From: QHWT01 sp963755695
GTDB lineage: Bacteria; Acidobacteriota; Vicinamibacteria; Vicinamibacterales; 2-12-FULL-66-21
DNA: 64,000 nucleotides
Assembly (NCBI GenBank): GCA_963755695.1
Contig: CAVWLB010000008.1
Span: 744,001 to 808,000 of the forward strand
Reading direction: 5' to 3'
Positions 55,974 through 64,000 of the stretch are shown piece by piece. Position 1 is the stretch's first letter, and each line of letters begins with the position of its first letter. Both the position numbers and the translations under genes were made by a program. The notes beneath the pieces are model-generated. The model saw only the letters and a program-made list of their open reading frames with translations. It had not been told where the DNA came from and searched no databases.

Positions 55974-56006
55974 GGCCTGAAATCATCGATTTCAGGCCCG
56001 TTTTTA
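55974..56006 (+). terminator. Rho-independent terminator
   Basis: Perfect 10-bp stem GGCCTGAAAT (55974-55983) with ATTTCAGGCC (55989-55998), a CATCG loop, then CG and five T. It closes the small basic protein gene. Confidence 0.85.
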
Positions 56007-56229
56007 TTGGCTTCGTGGCGTCGGCTCGCGGATGACCGCTTAGGACCTCGTTCGGGCACATTTCTGGGCACACTCCAACCCGCCAATATGTGCCTCAACC
56101 GACGCCAAAGTGTGCCTCTCGATGTCCACGCCGATCACTCGCGTCTGTTTTGGTGCGTCCGGCTTCACGGCAGAATCGTACGCCTCGCTCTTGAACCGGT
56201 TTCGTGAAGTGGCGAGGCAACGCACATCC
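56007..56229. other. Non-coding gap between convergent genes
   Basis: After the terminator at 55974-56006 there is no coding frame or repeat that I can support up to the stop of the next gene. Confidence 0.45.
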
Positions 56230-56754
56230 TTAGTCGTCTCCGAGCCTCGGAATTCCCGCCGCGAACCAGACGCCGCCAGTGTTCCGAATCAGAAGCACCG
56301 GGCTCGGGCAGGTTGGCGGCACAGGATCCAGAGTATCGTCGATTCGAAAATCGCCGTTCGGTTCGAGCGGAACGCTGAACGTCGTGTTGTGCTCGACGAA
56401 CGGAGCGGCGGCTTCACAGATCAAGGTCGCGAAGACGCTTTGATTGGCGTTCTGTCCGATGCTGTTGCTGCTGGCCAGGAGCAAACCGCTCCCCTTGACC
56501 CTGATACGCCCGTCCGTGTCGATGTCGGCTCTCAACTGGGCGATCCTCCAAGGCCCCGCGCCAGGGAGGACTCCTCTCACGACGTTCAGCTTCACGTTCG
56601 GGAACGTGCCATCCGGGTTCACTGGCCCGGCACCGTTCGAGACCGGGATGACACCAATGCCGCCGTCGAATCTCGCCAGAAAGTCACGCTCATGCGCACT
56701 GACCGGACCAATAATCCCGAGAGCCATTAGAAATGCTGCTGCTTGTTTCATCAT
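56230..56754 (-). CDS. Secreted protein of unknown function
   Basis: 174 residues. Signal peptide at the N-terminus (AAAFLMALGIIGPVSAHERDF). The mature part looks beta-rich and ends with a Gly-rich stretch (NTGGVWFAAGIPRLGDD); one segment, GTFPNVKLNVVRGVLPGAGPW, resembles repeats in secreted immunoglobulin-like domains, but no family is recognised. Two Cys residues (LICEAA, PPTCPSP) could form a disulfide. It stands alone. Confidence 0.68.
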   Translation of the reverse strand: MMKQAAAFLMALGIIGPVSAHERDFLARFDGGIGVIPVSNGAGPVNPDGTFPNVKLNVVRGVLPGAGPWRIAQLRADIDTDGRIRVKGSGLLLASSNSIGQNANQSVFATLICEAAAPFVEHNTTFSVPLEPNGDFRIDDTLDPVPPTCPSPVLLIRNTGGVWFAAGIPRLGDD

Positions 56755-57295
56755 CTTCGTTACCGATCCCTTTCAAAATGCCACTTGACCGTATTCACCC
56801 GCTGAATGAATGTCGTTCCGAATAGCGTGCTCCCACGGTTGGCCCCACCACTCTTCCAACCCGAGCGCGGTGATGCCCGCGATGAGGGGGATCTTCCTGG
56901 TGATCTGTCGCTCGTTTGTGTTTGCAGTTCTTCATATATCAGTGCCTTCTTGCATGGGATCCTGAAGGCCTGCAGCGCGGCAACCGCCGACCCTTCCACT
57001 GCTTACTTCCAGTACCTCGTCTCGTCCCACGCGGTATAGACCAGTACTGCATCTGCCTCCTGTTCTCGAAGGTGTGTCCTCGCTGAAATGCAGGACGGCT
57101 CGAGCCCGCCGGCTGGCGACCAGCGCGGCCTGACCCTCACCAAAGCTCCGCTAATGACCCCATCGGCTCCTCTTGATAAACGCGGTTGCCGCTGCTGACG
57201 TGTCATGGCGGCCAGTGTGCCGCGGGGGCGAACTGGCGACCACCCACAGCAGTCACACAGAACTCGTACGACATCCGTAGGTCCGCAGCGGTAAG
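56755..57295. other. Gap upstream of XRE-STAND regulator
   Basis: About 540 bp without a supported gene. Minus-strand frames across 56760-57332 exist but show no signal, domain or codon pattern that convinces me; one ends ...VYTAWDETRYWK and could be a decayed tail. The regulatory region of the regulator gene must lie near 57200-57295. Confidence 0.45.
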
Positions 57296-59635
57296 ATGGA
57301 AACAACCATGAAAGCTGGCGCTCTGCGGTCATTTGGCGCGCAGCTCAAGGCACTCCGCGAGGCCGCAGGCTTCACGCAGGAGGAGCTCGCGACGATCGCG
57401 GGCCTGTCGGTTCATGCTGTGAGCGCGCTCGAGCGCGGGGAACGACGGCGTCCGCACGTTGAGACCGTGCGCGCGCTCTCCGCGGCACTCGATCTGACTG
57501 GTCCGACCCGTGACGCGCTCCTTGTGAGCGCGCGTGCGCCTGCGAAGAGCGCGCGGGTCGATGAAGTGAGCAGCGCCCCGCTGCCCCTGGCCCCCACGGT
57601 CCTACTCGGTCGCGATGCCGACCTGCAGACGTTGCGTCTCTGGCTCGCTGATCCTGACGCACGCCTCATCACACTCACGGGACCAGGAGGAGTCGGGAAG
57701 ACTCGTCTGGCGCTGGAGATCGCACGTGCCGTCGCGGCAGAAGGCAGATCCCGTGTGCTGTTTGTCGGGTTGGCCGCGGTTCGGAACCCTGCGTTCGTGG
57801 CGCAGTCGATTGCCGAGTCTCTCGGAGTCCTGGACCCCACGGCGCTGGACTTGCCGAGGCGCGCACGGCTCGCGTGCGAGGGTACGCCCACGCTCCTGGT
57901 ACTCGACAACTTCGAACAGGTACTGGCCGCGGCGCCGCTTGTTGCCGATCTCCTCACCGCGGCCGCCGCGCTCCGAGCGCTGATCACCAGCCGCGCCCCT
58001 CTACGTGTGCGAGGAGAGCGTGAGTACGCCGTCGAGCCGCTTGCGTTGGAGGTGGGCGTTGATGCGATGCCGCCTGATGATCTGGCCCGCTCTCCCGCGG
58101 TGCGACTATTCGTGGAGCGAGTGCGGGACGTGCAACCTGACTTTCGCCTCACGTCCGCGAACGGTCCGGCCGTGACGGCGATTTGTCGCCGGCTCGATGC
58201 CCTTCCGCTCGCCCTCGAGCTTGCGGCCCCATGGATCAAGGTGCTGACGGTCGAGGAACTGCTTCGCCGACTCGCGCGCGATGTCCTGCTCCCGACCGTC
58301 GGCCCGCACGATCTCCCCGAACGGCAACGGACGATGAATGCGACGGTCGCCTGGAGCTATCAACTGCTTGGCGCGAACGAACAACGCATGTTCCGTCGTC
58401 TCGGCGCCCTGCCAGGGCGGTTTTCGATCGAGGCCGCCGCAGCGGTTCTTGCCGGTCGTGAGGAAGCCGGCGCCTCGACCGACGAGGCGCTCCGCGCAGC
58501 GGCCAGCTTGATCGACAAGAGCCTGCTTCTGCGAGCGGAGAGTTCATTGGCGACTCGTGCGCTGTACCAGATGCTCGAAACCGTGCGCGCGTACGCCGTT
58601 CTCGAGCTCGCCGCAGCCGGCGAGCGCGACGACGCTCTGGCGGGCCTGACGCGCTATTGCACTCGCGAGGCCTCCCTCGCCGCCGAGGGGCTGGTCGGTC
58701 CGGCGCAGGCCGAATGGTTGGATCGCGTGCGTGACGACCTCGAGGGCTACCGCGGCGCGTTGACGTGGCTCATCGAGGTTGGCCGTCCCGCCGAATCGGC
58801 CGACATCGCGTGGGAGCTGATGCACTTCTGGGTGATCCGGGGGCACGCGGCCGAAGGCCTTCAGTGGTATGAACAGATTCTGAACGTGCCGTCCGTTCCG
58901 CCCGTTCCTGAATGTGAAGCGCTGGTCGGAGCAGCGATGATGTGGTACACGCAAGGAGACCTCGCGCCCGCCCACACCGCGCTCACGCGTGCGCGGGCGC
59001 TGGCTCGCGATGCGGGCAATACGCAGATGGTCGCAGAGGCCGAGCATCTTCTGGGGCACGTCGAACATGCCGTGGGCGACGCAAACGCTGCTCGCGATCT
59101 ATTTACCAGCAGTCTGGAAGGATTCCGGGCGCTGGCGATCCCGTGGGGGATTGGGAATTCGCTCAACGGCATGGCGAAGGTGGCCTTGGCGATCGGCGAT
59201 TCCGCCGAGGCGGAACGCCTGCTCGATGAGGCCACCTCGGTGCTTCGGCAGTGTCCGTGGCACCTGGCGCTGGTATCGTATCGTCGCGCGATGCTGGCGG
59301 TGCGGCGCGGGAACCCCGATGAGGCGATCGCGTTAGCGAGTGAAAGCCTGGCATTCTTCCGGCAACTCCATGACAGGTTCGCGGTCGTGTACGCGATGGT
59401 CCCTCTCGCCGCCGCGGCAGCACTCAAGGGCGACGACCTGTGGGCGGCGCGGATCCTGGGCGCGCGCGCCGCCGTAACCGAACGCACTGGTGCCACGGTC
59501 GTTGACAAATGGGTGCAGGCCCTCGGACAACAGGCGGAACGGGAGGTCCGCGGACGGCTCGGCCCGGATCGGTGGGCCAGGGCATATGCGTCAGGGCGCA
59601 GCAGCTCGATCGAGTCGTTGATTGACGGACACTGA
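57296..59635 (+). CDS. XRE-type HTH / STAND NTPase / TPR transcriptional regulator
   Basis: 779 residues. Residues 11-70 are an XRE helix-turn-helix (LKALREAAGFTQEELATIAGLSVHAVSALERG). Then comes a STAND (NB-ARC/AfsR-like) NTPase: P-loop GPGGVGKT at 129-136, Walker B LLVLDNFE, a GxP-type segment LDALPLALELAAPW, and a winged helix. The C-terminal 300 residues are TPR-like helical repeats. Such proteins switch on ligand or partner binding, with ATP hydrolysis resetting them. Its target is not evident; the kinase gene downstream is convergent. Confidence 0.9.
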   Translation: METTMKAGALRSFGAQLKALREAAGFTQEELATIAGLSVHAVSALERGERRRPHVETVRALSAALDLTGPTRDALLVSARAPAKSARVDEVSSAPLPLAPTVLLGRDADLQTLRLWLADPDARLITLTGPGGVGKTRLALEIARAVAAEGRSRVLFVGLAAVRNPAFVAQSIAESLGVLDPTALDLPRRARLACEGTPTLLVLDNFEQVLAAAPLVADLLTAAAALRALITSRAPLRVRGEREYAVEPLALEVGVDAMPPDDLARSPAVRLFVERVRDVQPDFRLTSANGPAVTAICRRLDALPLALELAAPWIKVLTVEELLRRLARDVLLPTVGPHDLPERQRTMNATVAWSYQLLGANEQRMFRRLGALPGRFSIEAAAAVLAGREEAGASTDEALRAAASLIDKSLLLRAESSLATRALYQMLETVRAYAVLELAAAGERDDALAGLTRYCTREASLAAEGLVGPAQAEWLDRVRDDLEGYRGALTWLIEVGRPAESADIAWELMHFWVIRGHAAEGLQWYEQILNVPSVPPVPECEALVGAAMMWYTQGDLAPAHTALTRARALARDAGNTQMVAEAEHLLGHVEHAVGDANAARDLFTSSLEGFRALAIPWGIGNSLNGMAKVALAIGDSAEAERLLDEATSVLRQCPWHLALVSYRRAMLAVRRGNPDEAIALASESLAFFRQLHDRFAVVYAMVPLAAAAALKGDDLWAARILGARAAVTERTGATVVDKWVQALGQQAEREVRGRLGPDRWARAYASGRSSSIESLIDGH

Positions 59636-59914
59636 CAGCGAGCGCCACCTTCGACCAGATCCTAGGCCGAACCACAAGAGAAAATGAGGACCAGCACCAC
59701 GCGGCAAGTGCACCCAAATTGCTCCTGTCCCCATACACTGCACAACGCGAAGATCGATTTCACTGAGGCGGCTGAAGAACAACGGATCGAAGTTTGGAGG
59801 CGGCGCCCTATTCCCACGCTCCCAGTGACGCGCCACGCCACGTGACCCGACTGAAATGCGCTCGCCAATGAATTTTGCGGAGCACAGGACGTCTTCGGTA
59901 CCGGCTCCCGAGGT

Positions 59915-62461
59915 CTATTTCACTCCGACCTTCTGCTGTCCGTGAATCCGATCCACCAGTGCCTGAAACCGCGGATCGTTTCGCAGCTCCTTCAAGTCGT
60001 CGTCAGAAGTGAGTTGGCCCGCCGCGTCGAATCCGCGCGCGACGGCTTCCTCCAAATGCTGGAACGCCGCGTCGGACCGCCCGAGGATGGCCATTCCCCC
60101 GGCGTACTGATAGTGAGCCTCGATCATGGCCGTGCCTTCCGCCTGCGCGGCATTCTGCAGCAGTTTCTCGAACAGCGCTATCGCTTCGTCGGCACGGCGC
60201 GCGTGCGCCAGGGTCGTGGCAAGGTTGCCCATCATCCGGCGCGTGCCTGGAGCAGTCGGGCCCAAAGTACGCATTGCGATCTCCAGCGCCTGTCGTAGCA
60301 GCTTTTCAGATTCGTCGAGCTTTCCTTCCTGGCCCCAGGTGATGGCCAGGTTCATCATCGAGGCCACCGTATTAGGATGTTCTGGACCGTCGACTCGTCG
60401 AGCCCGGTCCAATTCTTCCTGCTGTAGGCTCTCGGCCTCTTTCAGGCGTCCCTGTAACTGAAGGGCCAGACCAACATTGGCAAGGGCGGCACGGGTGTTG
60501 CGATGGTCCGGACCCAGAACGCGCGTCGAGACCGCCAGCACTTCGTGAAAGAGAGTTTCAGCATCCGCATAACGTCCTTGTTCCTGCAGCGTGAGCGCAA
60601 GGAGGTTCTTGGACCACAGCGTTCCGGGATGATCGGGCCCCAGTGCCCGTTCCTCGAGCGCCAGAGTATCGCGACCCAGCTTTTCTGCTTCCGGAACGCG
60701 GCCCTGATTTTTCAGGTTTGACGTCAGACTGCGCATCGACCGCAGTGTTGCCCCGTGTTCCGGACCCAGCGTGCGCTGCTGATCGGCCAGGGTACGACGG
60801 ATGAAGCCCTCCGCCTCGGCGTATTTTCCCTCCTCCGTAAGCGTGTCGGTGAGATAGCTCACCGTCTTCATCGTGTCGGGGTGATCGCGACCGAGCACGC
60901 GCTGCTGCCCGTCCAGCGCCTTGCGAAGCAATCGTTCGGACTGCTCGTGGCGGCCTTCGGATTCGAGCAGGACACCCAGAAGAGCCGTGGACAGCAATGT
61001 TTCCGGCGCCTCTGGTCCCAGCACGCGCGTTTCGGTGGCCACGGCCTGTTCCAGCAAGGTGCGCGCCCGCGCATACAGTCCAAGCTGGAAATAGGTATTC
61101 CCCATGATTTGAATCAGGCGGGCCTTGACCTGCGGGTCCTGTCCCAGACCGTGCTCGATCTCTGTCGAGGCCTTGTCGAGAATTTCACGCGCCGTGATCG
61201 CGTTGCCGCGCGACTCGCTCGGGTCTGAGACCTCGAACATGCGGGTCATGAAGTCGGCCACTCGCTTCGACGTTTCGGCTTCCCGCCGGGCGCGGTTGCG
61301 CTCGATGGTCATGCTGATCGCGAATCCGACGATGACGGCAGCGAACGCGGCGGTGAAGGCGACCGCAAGACGATTCCTGCGGACGAATTTCCTGGCGGAA
61401 TAGGCAAGAGTGGGCGGCCGAGCCGTCACCAGGTCGTCCCGGAGATACCGGGCGAGGTCCGCGGCAAGATCGGAGGGCGAACTGTAGCGGCGCTCGCGTT
61501 CGCGCTCCAGGGCCTTCAAGGTAATCCAGTCGAGGTCGCCACGAAGCTGGCTTGTCAGCTTGTGGAGATCCGTTCCGCGGTGTTCCGCCGCATCGCTCGA
61601 GCCGGTGCTGACACGTGTACTAGGACGCGGCGGGTCTTCTTCACGCAATTCGCGCAGCACCTCGTGGAGCGGCCTGGTCTTCCACTGGCTCACGTCGAAA
61701 GGCGGTGACCCGGTGAGCAGCTCGTACAGCACGACGCCCAGCGAGTAGACATCCGTGCGAGTATCCACATCGAGGGCGCCGGCTGCCTGCTCGGGGCTCA
61801 TGTAGCCGAGCGTGCCCACCATGCCGCCAGCCTGAGTGAAGCCAGCCAGTGTCTCCGTGTCAACCGCGGCCTGCGTCACCTTGGCAATGCCGAAGTCGAT
61901 GATCCGCGGGACAGGATGACCGTCGACCTCGGTGACCAGGATGTTCGACGGCTTGAGGTCGCGATGCATGATCGCTTTCTGGTGGGCGTGCTGCACGCCC
62001 TCGCACACCTCGATCATCAACGCGACACGCTCGCGCGGTCCGAGTCGCTTCTCATCGCAATACGTGGTGATCGGCGGACCGGACACGAACTCCATCACGA
62101 AGTAGGGCTGCCCTTCGGCGGTGGACCCGGCGTCGAAAATCTTCGCGATGGCAGGGTGATTCATGATCGCCAGCGACTGGCGCTCCAGATCGAACCGTTG
62201 AAGCGCCTGGTCGCTGAGGCGTCCGGACTTGACGACCTTGATTGCGACCTGCCGTCTTACCGGCGACGTCTGCTCCGCCAGCCACACCGCGCCCATTCCG
62301 CCTTCGCCCAGTTTGGTGAGCAGACGGTACGGACCGATCGAACCGAGGTCGGAGTCCGCGGCGCGGGAAGGCGTGTCGGGAGAGAAGGCGGTGGCATCGG
62401 GATCGGAGGGAGTCTCGAGGCCGTGCGGATTCGAAGAAGCCCGGTTGACCGGATCGTTCAC
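59915..62461 (-). CDS. PknB-type Ser/Thr protein kinase with membrane helix and TPR domain
   Basis: 848 residues. Kinase domain about 44-345: Gly loop GEGGMG (52-57), Lys 75 in VAIKVV, catalytic loop HRDLKPSN (166-173), DFG (189-191) and GTLGYMSPEQ in the activation segment. A membrane helix at about 365-385 (LAVAFTAAFAAVIVGFAISM) is followed by a periplasmic domain of tandem TPRs of the kinesin-light-chain type (DHPDTMKTVSYLTDTLTEEGKYAEAEGF). GTG start is set by a GGAGG site six bases upstream. All catalytic residues are present, so it is probably active. Confidence 0.93.
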   Translation of the reverse strand: MNDPVNRASSNPHGLETPSDPDATAFSPDTPSRAADSDLGSIGPYRLLTKLGEGGMGAVWLAEQTSPVRRQVAIKVVKSGRLSDQALQRFDLERQSLAIMNHPAIAKIFDAGSTAEGQPYFVMEFVSGPPITTYCDEKRLGPRERVALMIEVCEGVQHAHQKAIMHRDLKPSNILVTEVDGHPVPRIIDFGIAKVTQAAVDTETLAGFTQAGGMVGTLGYMSPEQAAGALDVDTRTDVYSLGVVLYELLTGSPPFDVSQWKTRPLHEVLRELREEDPPRPSTRVSTGSSDAAEHRGTDLHKLTSQLRGDLDWITLKALERERERRYSSPSDLAADLARYLRDDLVTARPPTLAYSARKFVRRNRLAVAFTAAFAAVIVGFAISMTIERNRARREAETSKRVADFMTRMFEVSDPSESRGNAITAREILDKASTEIEHGLGQDPQVKARLIQIMGNTYFQLGLYARARTLLEQAVATETRVLGPEAPETLLSTALLGVLLESEGRHEQSERLLRKALDGQQRVLGRDHPDTMKTVSYLTDTLTEEGKYAEAEGFIRRTLADQQRTLGPEHGATLRSMRSLTSNLKNQGRVPEAEKLGRDTLALEERALGPDHPGTLWSKNLLALTLQEQGRYADAETLFHEVLAVSTRVLGPDHRNTRAALANVGLALQLQGRLKEAESLQQEELDRARRVDGPEHPNTVASMMNLAITWGQEGKLDESEKLLRQALEIAMRTLGPTAPGTRRMMGNLATTLAHARRADEAIALFEKLLQNAAQAEGTAMIEAHYQYAGGMAILGRSDAAFQHLEEAVARGFDAAGQLTSDDDLKELRNDPRFQALVDRIHGQQKVGVK

Positions 62462-62648
62462 GTCAGGCCTCCAAGCACCATGAAATTGCGGACGCCAAGA
62501 ATACCACCAGTCCGAAAGACACGACTTGAATGGCGCAGAGCCAGTCGGCTAGAAGTCAGCGTCTGGAGCGACAGACACCGAGAGCGAGACGACGTGACTG
62601 GCGAGAGCGTGTTGCTTGTGGAAGAGGCGGCGCGCTGACTGTCAGTTT

Positions 62649-62804
62649 CGGGCTCATGGCGTCGCCTCGCTAGGGCTACCGAAACTGAGGTTCCACGACC
62701 TCCGACACACAGTCGTGACACGGCTGCTCGAGGCGGGCGAACCGGACCACGTTGTCGAATCGATCACCGGCCACCGTTCGCGACGGATGTTGGCGTACTG
62801 TCGA
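62649..62804 (+). pseudogene. Relic: C-terminal part of a phage-type tyrosine recombinase
   Basis: The frame gives AHGVASLGLPKLRFHDLRHT, VTRLLEAGEPDHVVESITGH and SRRMLAYCR, matching the catalytic box of tyrosine integrases (HxLRH, then GH about 20 residues later, then a Tyr). The N-terminal two thirds are absent, the tyrosine region is altered (AYCR in place of AHYSH), and no att-like repeat is seen. A dead remnant of an integrated element. Confidence 0.65.
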
Positions 62805-63156
62805 TGGAAAGAATGGGGGCTCGGCTCCGGAGCGCCCGCCTGCTCCGTATCAACCCAAGCCACCCCGAGGTTCCATCCGAATCGGACAGCGCGCCTTGGC
62901 GATTGGTTATCGAGCCGCACAGCCCATCGTTCGAAGGCTGGTGCGTGTCAACTCGGCCGCCGGAGCGCGGTGGTCGGCTCGGCGCTCCGCTTCGGATCGT
63001 GGAAAACGGTTCCTCCGCGGGTGGCCTACGATGCGGCGTGGGCTGGGGTTTGCCGGACGAATCTGTGATTAGCTTACGAATCTGACGGTACGAGAGCGTA
63101 AATACGCACCAAGATCCCGCCGAATCGTCAGGCACGAGACTTGATGAAATTGCGCC
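62805..63156. other. Non-coding gap
   Basis: About 350 bp with no supported gene; several overlapping short frames exist but no start, domain or signal stands out. Probably remnant DNA from the same element as the integrase fragment. Confidence 0.4.
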
Positions 63157-63639
63157 GTGGCATACCGAGGCGACACGACGGATCCCCTCGAGAACATCAT
63201 CAACAGGCAGCGATCCATCAGGAGGGTCTTCCTCGTGGTAGTCGCCATGTGGGTCGTCCCGCACATGCGTCAACTCAACTGGTCTGTGTTCAATGGCGTC
63301 TTTCCTGACCGAGCAGCGGACGCAGCTCCCACGTTCAACACCGTTCCGATTGGCCCTGGAGTTCCGAGTACGGCCGCAGGTCCGCCTACAAAAATGAGCG
63401 CGAGCGCGCTCGAGCAGTTGCTTCGAAGCGCACCGGCGTCAAAGCGGCCGCCACAAGACGTGCGCTGCCTGCCAATCCAGGGCGGTTGGGATTACGTCTG
63501 CCTCTATCAAACTGACGTCCCCCAACCGCGCACGCAGTTGAAGATTGGCGTTCGCGTGAGCGCGTACGGGATCGTGCAGGCGTCGGAACCCCAGCCGCTG
63601 GACACTCCGCTCGTGTCTCCCCAACCCAAGGCCCGGTAA
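63157..63639 (+). CDS. Hypothetical membrane-anchored protein
   Basis: 160 residues if started at GTG 63157. A hydrophobic segment (RVFLVVVAMWVVP) near residues 23-35 could anchor it; the rest is polar, with PQDVRCLPIQGGWDYVCLYQTDVP and KIGVRVSAYGIVQAS, possibly a small beta-rich extracytoplasmic domain with two Cys residues. No family recognised and the start is uncertain. Confidence 0.5.
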   Translation: MAYRGDTTDPLENIINRQRSIRRVFLVVVAMWVVPHMRQLNWSVFNGVFPDRAADAAPTFNTVPIGPGVPSTAAGPPTKMSASALEQLLRSAPASKRPPQDVRCLPIQGGWDYVCLYQTDVPQPRTQLKIGVRVSAYGIVQASEPQPLDTPLVSPQPKAR

Positions 63640-63739
63640 CGAGCGTTGCAGCCGACGGCCGGTGCGCCTGTGCAGCGCTGTTGCTGAAACGCGGACGTTA
63701 CGTGCTTGAACAGCAGAAAGCGATCCCAGTCTGTGAAGC

Positions 63740-64000
63740 TCACCGGCCCGCGAACGCCGCGAGCGCGGTCTCGGCGACCGGCACGCAGTCGAGCGTGTCG
63801 CGCCGTGGATGGGCCTCCCAGAAGTCGCGGCGCAGAAAGACGGCCCGGTCCATACGATCGTACGGCGCGTTGCGGACGAAGAGGTACTCGCGTTGAAACC
63901 GCGGCGACGACACCATCTCGAGAATCATCTTGCGGCGGCGCGCACCGATGATCTCGTCCGGGCCGGCGCCGCGGAGCAGCGCCAGGCCCGACAGGTACCC
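63740..64000 (-). CDS. C-terminal fragment of an unrecognised protein (cut by window edge)
   Basis: The minus-strand frame is open to the window end and stops at 63740, giving 86 residues: GYLSGLALLRGAGPDEIIGARRRKM, then PRFQREYLFVRNAPYDRMDR and a short C-terminus ending FAGR. No domain identified. Base use is typical of the neighbourhood. Its start is outside the window. Confidence 0.55.
   Translation of the reverse strand, partial: GYLSGLALLRGAGPDEIIGARRRKMILEMVSSPRFQREYLFVRNAPYDRMDRAVFLRRDFWEAHPRRDTLDCVPVAETALAAFAGR

Noticed and set aside
57003..57332. Minus-strand frame of 109 residues upstream of the STAND gene
   Set aside because: No recognisable domain or signal, overlaps the expected regulatory region; kept only as a possible decayed tail.
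57412..58239. 275-residue minus-strand frame opposite the STAND regulator
   Set aside because: Ser/Arg-rich antisense frame; the plus strand has P-loop and HTH motifs.

Overview
The window is GC-rich, densely coded bacterial chromosome. Four MacB/FtsX-type permeases of the acidobacterial duplicated orphan permease (ADOP) kind, a BlaI/M56 regulator pair, a PrsW-type protease, a kinase fused to TPRs, a multiheme cytochrome c and a 13-bp GGGGTCAGACCCC palindrome together point to Acidobacteriota, most likely the Vicinamibacteria (subdivision 6). That placement is an inference from gene content; there is no rRNA gene. The only RNA gene seen is tRNA-Ser(TGA).

Layout. 1-6.4 kb: end of a DUF885 protein, FmdB zinc ribbon, galU, serS, one ADOP permease, inorganic pyrophosphatase, tRNA-Ser. 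6.4-17.6 kb: methyltransferase, ClC channel with a MarR regulator, two secondary transporters, two tandem CNNM/CorC-type membrane proteins, and a secreted metallophosphoesterase with repeated carbohydrate-binding-like modules. 17.6-26.5 kb: a six-gene minus-strand operon, BlaI repressor - M56 sensor protease fused to seven HEAT repeats - two secreted HEAT-repeat proteins - two ADOP permeases, preceded by a recognisable promoter with an overlapping palindrome. This is the best candidate for an undescribed system. 26.5-30.8 kb: MscL with a zinc ribbon, seven-heme cytochrome, GT39-like membrane protein, nucleoside hydrolase. 30.8-37 kb: STAS antagonist, ECF sigma factor, a membrane protein made of about 23 nonapeptide repeats, a large zincin/propeller/outer-membrane-barrel protein and a PrsW-type protease. 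37-45 kb: DUF2252, alpha/beta hydrolase, DUF1080, then a polysaccharide export cassette (ABC permease, ATPase, GT2). 45-50 kb: a TatT-DctP-DctQM TRAP transporter between relics of a TonB-dependent receptor and a PQQ-type propeller. 50-64 kb: ADOP permease, isocitrate-lyase-family enzyme, sulfite dehydrogenase pair, a small basic protein, XRE-STAND regulator, Ser/Thr kinase with TPRs, integrase relic, and two unrecognised proteins.

A caution for the reader. Eleven genes are interrupted by a total of about 28 frame breaks. I repaired each one by hand, and every one is a single extra base whose removal restores the conserved protein. They cluster at 42.4-49.1 kb. Such one-sided errors look technical rather than biological, so these genes are annotated as full-length CDS with the breaks noted.
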